A DNA stretch of 64,000 bases. Source: Candidatus Bipolaricaulota bacterium. GTDB taxonomy: Bacteria; Bipolaricaulota; Bipolaricaulia; UBA7950; UBA9294. Under the pieces are notes generated by a model. The model did no database searches. It was not told where the DNA came from and saw only the letters and a list, made by a program, of their open reading frames with translations. The stretch is taken from the NCBI GenBank assembly GCA_028277345.1, contig JANQGM010000033.1, positions 1 to 64,000 of the forward strand, written 5' to 3'. Both the position numbers and the translations under genes were made by a program. Below are positions 58,621 through 64,000 of the stretch, one piece after another; position 1 is the stretch's first letter; each line of letters begins with the position of its first letter.

Positions 58621-61608
58621 TCATCGGCGCATAGACGACGGCACCAACGGCAACACGAAGGTCGTCGCATTCTCAAGGCTGATCCAGATGAAGAAGGCGC
58701 CTTCAGCATTCTCATCGAGCGATGTCTCGATTCTCAGTTCGTCCCCGCCTCGGATGATGGATAGCTCAGGAACGGACACCGTTCCGCCTCCTCCAGCCCC
58801 GCCAGGCCCCGCCGTCATCAGAATCGATGGCCGCTCGGACGCCGTCGCACCGGGAATGGAAACCGAGATCGTCTCGTGAGACGCAACGGACGACATCCTC
58901 TGGCCGGCCTCATCCAGCAGGCGTTCGATGGAGAGCGCGTTGGGCTGCCCCGGGGTTCCCGCAATGCGGTGCCCCCATGCATCTTTCCCATACGTCAGGA
59001 TGCTTGGCGATGTCTGCCAGTTGCCGTCGTAATCCCCGCGCCAGAGATCGATCCGTTCCATCGTCGCCCCGCTCATGGCATCGCCTGCCGGCCATCCCAT
59101 CCGGCTCGGGTACTGCGCATTGGCTGAATCCACGACCATTCCGCTCGGGTCCATCAGCATAAGAACGGCGCCATGATCCGGAAGCTCGAAGAATGGTGTC
59201 GTTCGATCTCCGTACACCGCATCGGCGGTAAGATTCTCGATGGCATCATCGTGCCCGCGTTCCAAGACGAAGAACCCGTCCGTCGCTCCCTCATCGGCCC
59301 ATCGCGGGTCGGAGACCGCCCAAAGCCCGTCACCAAGGTCCGTGAAATGGACCTCGGAGCCGTTTTCCCGGGATGACATCGGGTCGATTACACCGGACAG
59401 ATCGATGCGTTGCCAGTAAGCGGCCGGAGGAATGCCCACGCCCTTCTCGTACCAAGCCAACTGCCAGCCCGAAAGGTCGACGGACGATCCTCCGAGGTTG
59501 GCCAACTCAATCCACTCGCGCGTTCCATCGCGCGGATTCCCCGCCCATGCAACCTCGCTGATCACAAGTCGAGGCGCGCCTGTCGATGCTGCCGCCCCTC
59601 CGCCTCCGTCGATGTCCCCACCACTTTCTCCACCTCCGGCAAGCTTCAATGACACAGTCGCATCTGCGTTCAGCCGGCGGCCGGCGGACGTAAAGCCCGT
59701 CAATTCGGCGCGATTCACCAGCGGTCCCGGAAGATCGGAGTCCAGCACGATGTACGTCACGACGGCTTCGCGCGCTTGCCCGGGCAGCAGGCGCGACGAG
59801 AGGAGGGGGATCTGGCCGAAGCGATCATCGACCAGCGAAAGACCCTCCAGCTCCTGACTTCCCGCATTCCGCAACACATACCGGTAGTCCACGCGCTCGC
59901 CGACAGTTGCCAAAGCCGCTGAAAGCGTCACCTCAAGCTGAAGCAGGTCGGTTTCCGCTGATCTTGGAGTTTGAAATTGAAAACGATCCGTCCCACGAAC
60001 GGTGCGCTCGGCGTCATCCTGTCCCGTCACCACGACGTCCACGACATGTGGGCTTCCGTCATCGCTCCATGGAACCTTCCATTCCGCGCTTCCGCGCGTT
60101 CGCGACCACGGCGCAAGCGTCGGACTGTCAAGCGGGAGGCGCGCCTCCTCATTCAACCAAGCCGACAATCGGGAAAGTGGCGATCCCCCCGAATTCAATA
60201 CTGTTACCCGAACCGTCAGCACCTGTCCTTCCTGGGGCGTATCGAACGGTGACAGGGGAAATCCCCTCTCGTCGAAGAGATCGATCTGAACGGTGATCGA
60301 TCCGGTCTCGCTCGGAGGGGATGCCGTCGGAGCATCCATCGGGCTTACGATGACGAGGACATCGTCCCAAACGTCGTCTCCACAATTGTCCGTGGCACGA
60401 AACCGAAACCACAGTTCGAGGGGTTCGGCGACAGCCGGAGCGTCGAACGACACCTCCTGAGGCAGCGATCCTTCGGAAAGCTCGACAGGAATCCCCTCGA
60501 TCTGCTCCCACGCCTGATGCGCAATCCAGCCGTCGCTGTCCTGAGCAATGGCTGCGAGGTCCACCCGCGCTCCCGCGGTTACATCCATAGAATCGGGGAG
60601 ATGAAGCGTGGGGGCCGCGTTGACATTGCGCACCACAACATCGATGCCGTCCGTGGACGTCGCTCCCCAATCATCCGTCACCGTCAACGTCAAGCGAACG
60701 CGTTCGTCCTCGCATCCCGGGGTGGAGGGCACGAGATAGACGGGATCCATGACATCGTTCGACGGCAGAAATGCGCCGCTGGCGCCGCCGTCATCCCAAC
60801 GCATTTCCGAGATCCAGCCGTCGGGATCCGAAACCGAGGCCCCTCCCAACGCGATTCTCGCGCCTTCTTCTGCCTCAAGATCGGTACCCGCATCCAGGAG
60901 AGGAGGCGCATTCACACGGACACGCAGCGAATCGCTCGATGTTCCGCCATCAGAATCCGTCACCGTTAGCGTCAGCTCAACGACACCACTGATCGCGGGA
61001 GGAGTGTAGGTCGGATGAAGAACGGCCGGATCGTTGAAGGCGCCTCCCACTCCGAGGTCCGACCAAGTGTAGCTCGCGATACCTCCGCCGCCGTCCGACG
61101 CCGAGGCATCGATGAGCGAAACCGCTGATCCCAAATCGACAATGAGATCGGGACCTGCATCCACATTGGGCAACACGTTCACCGCGCCGGTGATGCTGGC
61201 GAGAATGCCGGTCGCATCGAGGAGCTGCGCTGTGACACTGAGCGTCGCCGACGAGGCTTGCTCAAGGTCCATCCGAAGCTCGATGTCCATCGTTCCGTTG
61301 GCATGAATCGGTGAGAGATCGATCAATCCATTGGCCGGATAGGCGTCCCATGCGCCGCCATCCACACGCACCTCGGCGCCCCACTGGTCAATGCCAACGG
61401 GAAGCGGGACGTAGAGGGTCGTATTGTCGAGGGGACTTGTCGCCGAATTGACGACAGCGAGCATGAGGGTCAGGGTTTCGCCTCGGGCGATCGGCGCCGG
61501 CGACAGGTCAAGTTGCAAATCGGGAGAACTCCCTGCCGCAGGCATCGACAGGCAGATCACGCAAAGCACGAGCAGGGCAACGCCCTGCCATCGAGTTCGT
61601 CGTTTCAT
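58621..61608 (-). CDS. Large secreted lamin-tail-domain surface protein
   Basis: The 995-aa product starts at the ATG after TCAGGGGAT. Signal peptide (VALLVLCVICLSMPAAGSS). Residues ~30-130 form a DUF11-like repeat; ~145-430 hold several PKD/Ig-like domains (VDLGSAVSLIDASASDGGGG and similar); ~440-660 have CARDB-like segments; ~690-860 is a lamin-tail domain (ISEVAWAGNPRDGTREWIELANLGG); the rest is a beta-rich tail ending PLVPSSMRR. It is probably an extracellular adhesin or surface protein. No anchor motif is seen. Confidence 0.85.
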   Translation of the reverse strand: MKRRTRWQGVALLVLCVICLSMPAAGSSPDLQLDLSPAPIARGETLTLMLAVVNSATSPLDNTTLYVPLPVGIDQWGAEVRVDGGAWDAYPANGLIDLSPIHANGTMDIELRMDLEQASSATLSVTAQLLDATGILASITGAVNVLPNVDAGPDLIVDLGSAVSLIDASASDGGGGIASYTWSDLGVGGAFNDPAVLHPTYTPPAISGVVELTLTVTDSDGGTSSDSLRVRVNAPPLLDAGTDLEAEEGARIALGGASVSDPDGWISEMRWDDGGASGAFLPSNDVMDPVYLVPSTPGCEDERVRLTLTVTDDWGATSTDGIDVVVRNVNAAPTLHLPDSMDVTAGARVDLAAIAQDSDGWIAHQAWEQIEGIPVELSEGSLPQEVSFDAPAVAEPLELWFRFRATDNCGDDVWDDVLVIVSPMDAPTASPPSETGSITVQIDLFDERGFPLSPFDTPQEGQVLTVRVTVLNSGGSPLSRLSAWLNEEARLPLDSPTLAPWSRTRGSAEWKVPWSDDGSPHVVDVVVTGQDDAERTVRGTDRFQFQTPRSAETDLLQLEVTLSAALATVGERVDYRYVLRNAGSQELEGLSLVDDRFGQIPLLSSRLLPGQAREAVVTYIVLDSDLPGPLVNRAELTGFTSAGRRLNADATVSLKLAGGGESGGDIDGGGGAAASTGAPRLVISEVAWAGNPRDGTREWIELANLGGSSVDLSGWQLAWYEKGVGIPPAAYWQRIDLSGVIDPMSSRENGSEVHFTDLGDGLWAVSDPRWADEGATDGFFVLERGHDDAIENLTADAVYGDRTTPFFELPDHGAVLMLMDPSGMVVDSANAQYPSRMGWPAGDAMSGATMERIDLWRGDYDGNWQTSPSILTYGKDAWGHRIAGTPGQPNALSIERLLDEAGQRMSSVASHETISVSIPGATASERPSILMTAGPGGAGGGGTVSVPELSIIRGGDELRIETSLDENAEGAFFIWISLENATTFVLPLVPSSMRR

Positions 61609-61702
61609 ATCCCCTGAAGTATCCGAGGATTCGCCCGGCGTCATGCAGGCCATCGTTCCCCGCGAACGGAGGGTAGATCACGAAAAAAGGCGACAAACGC
61701 GC

Positions 61703-62248
61703 TTAGGCGAACAGTCGGCGCGATCGGTAGAAATACTCGACACCCGAGATGACGGAGAGCGCAATCGCAAGCACCAGCGCCCATGTCTTCGCGATTCCGC
61801 CTGCTGTGCCGAGATCGAACGTTCGACTGGCCAGCACGACCAAAACGAGAACAACGTGGGAAATCGTCTTGAGCTTCCCCAGGATACTGGCGGAAATGAT
61901 CTGTCCCTCATGGATGGCGACGATTCGCAATCCCGTCACCAAGAACTCTCTCGCAATCAGCGCCATGACCGCGGCTGCCGACAACTCGCCCAGTTGGACA
62001 AAGGCGATCAGGGCGCCGCTGATGAGCAACTTATCGGCGATCGGATCCGCGAATTGGCCGAACACGGACGTTTGCTTGAAGCTGCGCGCGATATAGCCGT
62101 CAACGGCATCCGAGACCGCCGCGAGGAAGAAGAGAATCACAGCAAACAAGCGCCCCCACGCCGAATCGGACAGAATCAGATACATGAGAAGGGGCACCGA
62201 GAAGACTCGGGCAATGGTGATTTGGTTGGCCACCGTCTTAAACATCAA
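61703..62248 (-). CDS. pgsA: CDP-diacylglycerol-glycerol-3-P phosphatidyltransferase
   Basis: The 181-aa protein has the CDP-alcohol phosphatidyltransferase signature DAVDGYIARSFKQTSVFGQF followed by ADPIADK, the full DGx2ARx8Gx3Dx3D motif. It makes phosphatidylglycerol phosphate in the cytoplasmic membrane. It has about four or five membrane helices. Its ATG overlaps the tpiA stop by 4 nt, so the two are translationally coupled. Confidence 0.94.
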   Translation of the reverse strand: MMFKTVANQITIARVFSVPLLMYLILSDSAWGRLFAVILFFLAAVSDAVDGYIARSFKQTSVFGQFADPIADKLLISGALIAFVQLGELSAAAVMALIAREFLVTGLRIVAIHEGQIISASILGKLKTISHVVLVLVVLASRTFDLGTAGGIAKTWALVLAIALSVISGVEYFYRSRRLFA

Positions 62249-63015
62249 CTCGCTCCGCGACCCGCAGCCTGAACGATCTGAAGGAAGGACTCGGGCTCCA
62301 ACGACGCGCCCCCCACCAGTGCGCCATCGATGTCGGGTTGCCGCTGAAGCTCGGCGGCATTGTTCGGCTTGACGCTTCCGCCGTAGAGAATGCGCATCCC
62401 CTCGGCGAGCGATGCCGTGTACTGATCCGCCACCCAGTTTCGGATAAAGCGAATCGCGTCTTGCGCCTGATCCGGACTTGCCGTTTCGCCGGTTCCAATC
62501 GCCCAGACCGGCTCATAGGCGATGAGTACGTCGGATGCTTCGGTTGCGGCGACCTCCGCGAACCCCTCGGTCAACTGATGCGCGAGCACAGCCGTCGTCT
62601 GCTCGGCGGCGCGTTGCTCCGACCGCTCTCCGACACAGAAGATCGGCGTCAATCCTCCAGCGATGGCGGCACGGAGTTTGGCATTAACCGTCGCATCCGA
62701 ATCTCCGAAGACATGTCGCCGTTCCGAATGGCCGACAAGCACGTAGGCACATCCACATGCGTCGAGCATGCCTGCGGAGATCGCGCCCGTGAAGGCCCCC
62801 GATGGCGAAGTATGCAGATCCTGCGCACCCAGCCTCACCCCCGTGTCCGCCAGCAATCGGCCGGCGAGGTCGAGGCTCGTATAGGGAGGAATCACCAGCA
62901 GGTCGCACGCCAACTCCGCATCGACCTGAGGCAGCAGTGCCTCGATGAACGCGCGCGTCTCAGCAGGCGTCTTGTTCATCTTCCAGTTCCCGGCAATCAT
63001 CGGACGACGAGTCAT
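62245..63015 (-). CDS. tpiA: Triosephosphate isomerase
   Basis: The 256-aa protein has all TIM signatures: AGNWKMNKT (catalytic Lys), YVLVGHSERRHVFG (catalytic His), AYEPVWAIGTGETAS (catalytic Glu and flexible loop) and ILYGGSVKPNNAAEL. It interconverts dihydroxyacetone phosphate and glyceraldehyde 3-phosphate. Length is standard. It precedes and overlaps pgsA. The upstream region is shared with the slipin gene on the other strand. Confidence 0.97.
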   Translation of the reverse strand: MTRRPMIAGNWKMNKTPAETRAFIEALLPQVDAELACDLLVIPPYTSLDLAGRLLADTGVRLGAQDLHTSPSGAFTGAISAGMLDACGCAYVLVGHSERRHVFGDSDATVNAKLRAAIAGGLTPIFCVGERSEQRAAEQTTAVLAHQLTEGFAEVAATEASDVLIAYEPVWAIGTGETASPDQAQDAIRFIRNWVADQYTASLAEGMRILYGGSVKPNNAAELQRQPDIDGALVGGASLEPESFLQIVQAAGRGAS

Positions 63016-63062
63016 CTTTCACCTCGCGCAAAGTATACGAAGCATGAACCCGTGAATCACAA

Positions 63063-63091
63063 TTGACAACCCTCAGAGCGCGCCCTACCAT
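63063..63091 (+). promoter_or_regulatory. Promoter for slipin (and mnmG)
   Basis: Perfect -35 TTGACA, a 17-nt spacer and TACCAT at 63086-63091. It lies upstream of the slipin gene in the tpiA-slipin divergent region. Confidence 0.7.
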
Positions 63092-63122
63092 CATTCCCAG
63101 TGAATGAACTCGAGGAGGAATT

Positions 63123-63872
63123 ATGCTTCCAGGAATTGGAGCCATCGTTGTCATCGTCGTCCTATTTTTGGCCAACGCGATCAAGATCGTTCGGGAATAC
63201 GAACGCGGTGTTATCTTCCGTTTGGGTCGGCTTGTCGGCGCCAAGGGTCCGGGAATCTTCCTCATCATTCCCGTGATCGACAAGATGGTGAAAGTCAGTC
63301 TGCGCACCATTACGCTCGACGTTCCTCCCCAAGAGGTGATCACCAAGGACAACGTCTCGACCCAAGTGAATGCGGTGTTGTTCTTCCGCGTTCTGGACCC
63401 CTCCGATGCCGTTGTTCAAGTGCAGAACTTCATGGAAGCCACCCGTCAAATCGCCATGACAACGTTGCGAAGCGTGTTGGGCGGCTTCGAGCTTGACCAA
63501 GTGCTTGGCGAACGCGAGCGCATCAATATGCAGCTTCAGCAGATCGTCGATGAGCAGACGGATCCCTGGGGCATCAAGGTCACCAACATGGAGATCAAGG
63601 ATGTCAAGTTGCCGTCAGACATGCAGCGCGCCATCGCCCGCCAGGCCGAAGCCGAACGCGATCGCCGCGCCAAGGTCATCAATGCCGAGGGTGAGTTGCA
63701 GGCCGCCACAAAACTGGGCGAAGCCGCGGCCATCATCGAGCGCAACCCTTCCGCGCTGCAACTTCGCTACCTCCAGACGCTCAACGACATCTCGGCGGAG
63801 AACGCGTCAACCATCGTCTTCCCCGTTCCCATTGAGTTGTTCAACTGGTTGCAGCCCAAGAAGGAAGACTAG
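63123..63872 (+). CDS. Slipin (SPFH/stomatin family membrane protein)
   Basis: The 249-aa protein has one N-terminal membrane helix (about 3-20), then the stomatin core [47 protein letters not shown] and [26 protein letters not shown] with the coiled coil. It matches slipin proteins that organise membrane domains; it lacks a neighbouring NfeD gene, in contrast to FloA earlier in the window. GAGGAGGAATT precedes the ATG. mnmG follows 11 bp downstream. Confidence 0.93.
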   Translation: MLPGIGAIVVIVVLFLANAIKIVREYERGVIFRLGRLVGAKGPGIFLIIPVIDKMVKVSLRTITLDVPPQEVITKDNVSTQVNAVLFFRVLDPSDAVVQVQNFMEATRQIAMTTLRSVLGGFELDQVLGERERINMQLQQIVDEQTDPWGIKVTNMEIKDVKLPSDMQRAIARQAEAERDRRAKVINAEGELQAATKLGEAAAIIERNPSALQLRYLQTLNDISAENASTIVFPVPIELFNWLQPKKED

Positions 63873-63883
63873 GAACAGATCGC

Positions 63884-64000
63884 ATGCACGACTATGACAT
63901 CGTCGTCGTCGGGGCCGGGCATGCTGGCTGTGAGGCCGCTCTTGCCGCCAGCCGCCTCGGAGCCTCGACGGCGTTGCTTACCATCAACCTGGATGAGATC
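63884..64000 (+). CDS. mnmG: tRNA uridine-modifying enzyme MnmG, 5' part
   Basis: Only the first 39 codons lie inside the window. The product starts [26 protein letters not shown] with the FAD-binding GxGxxG/E motif that is diagnostic for MnmG (GidA), followed by [11 protein letters not shown]. Together with MnmE it makes 5-carboxymethylaminomethyl modifications at the tRNA wobble position. The downstream part is cut off by the window edge. Confidence 0.93.
   Translation, partial: MHDYDIVVVGAGHAGCEAALAASRLGASTALLTINLDEI

Noticed and set aside
61424-62272. 282-aa plus-strand ORF over the pgsA region
   Set aside because: It is antisense to pgsA and to the start of the surface protein gene, and has a low-complexity, charged composition.
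1-64000. tRNA, rRNA or CRISPR features
   Set aside because: No T-loop/acceptor combinations outside coding sequence, no rRNA-like segments and no regularly spaced repeats were seen by eye; a covariance search would be the decisive check.

Overview
The window looks like chromosomal DNA of an uncultured bacterium. It uses the standard bacterial code and Shine-Dalgarno sites (GGAGG type) alongside many apparently leaderless genes. There are no tRNAs, rRNAs, CRISPR arrays or phage modules. Housekeeping genes (tpiA, pgsA, proC, trkH/trkA, floA/nfeD, slipin, start of mnmG) are scattered among many secreted, lipoprotein and membrane proteins, including PKD-domain, SurA-like, CsgG-like, lamin-tail and barrel-like proteins. 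SurA-like lipoproteins and a possible beta-barrel protein suggest a double membrane. A candidate phylum such as Bipolaricaulota is my guess; nothing in the sequence proves it.

Layout. 1-5.9 kb: a small K+ channel operon, then a lower-GC accessory patch with an XRE-type regulator and a decayed copy of its 3' end, a divergent palindromic promoter, and a REP-associated tyrosine transposase element with 23-bp inverted ends plus an internally deleted relic and dispersed end-like repeats. 5.9-15.7 kb: stand-alone metabolic and unknown proteins, including a papain-like cysteine-peptidase-like gene followed by a paralogue lacking both catalytic residues. 15.7-24.1 kb: extracellular and envelope proteins (barrel-like protein, membrane-anchored serine hydrolase, esterase, leucine-rich repeat protein) and several small membrane proteins missing from the ORF track. 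24.4-28.4 kb: nfeD-floA-small ORF-PLP enzyme. 29-36 kb: a YeiH-type exporter with a separate 50-aa N-terminal partner, an orphan DppB permease, GNAT, MFS and S10 peptidase genes. 36.3-38.4 kb: an unusual cluster of zinc-ribbon proteins, an ADP-ribosyltransferase-like protein and a chimeric duplicate. 38-42.8 kb: hydrolase, M20 peptidase, YgbA-like protein, proC, and an RHH regulator with a 37-aa companion. 42.9-55.8 kb: envelope folding and secreted proteins (two SurA-like lipoproteins, PKD proteins, PKD-TlpA fusion, transglutaminase-like protein, chagasin-like inhibitor, CsgG-like protein), with BtpA/PfkB enzymes and a radical SAM protein. 55.8-64 kb: TrkHA potassium uptake, YjbQ, a 995-aa lamin-tail surface protein, tpiA-pgsA, a slipin and the first 39 codons of mnmG.

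Three genes (GNAT at 32.9 kb, MFS at 33.5 kb, M20 peptidase at 39.6 kb) carry single-base frameshifts next to short G/C runs. These are either real decay or assembly errors. Many start codons sit 5-9 nt downstream of a -10-like hexamer with no Shine-Dalgarno site, so leaderless translation appears common here. The most system-like novelties are the zinc-ribbon/ART-like cluster, the active/inactive cysteine-peptidase pair, and the transposase with its relic progeny.
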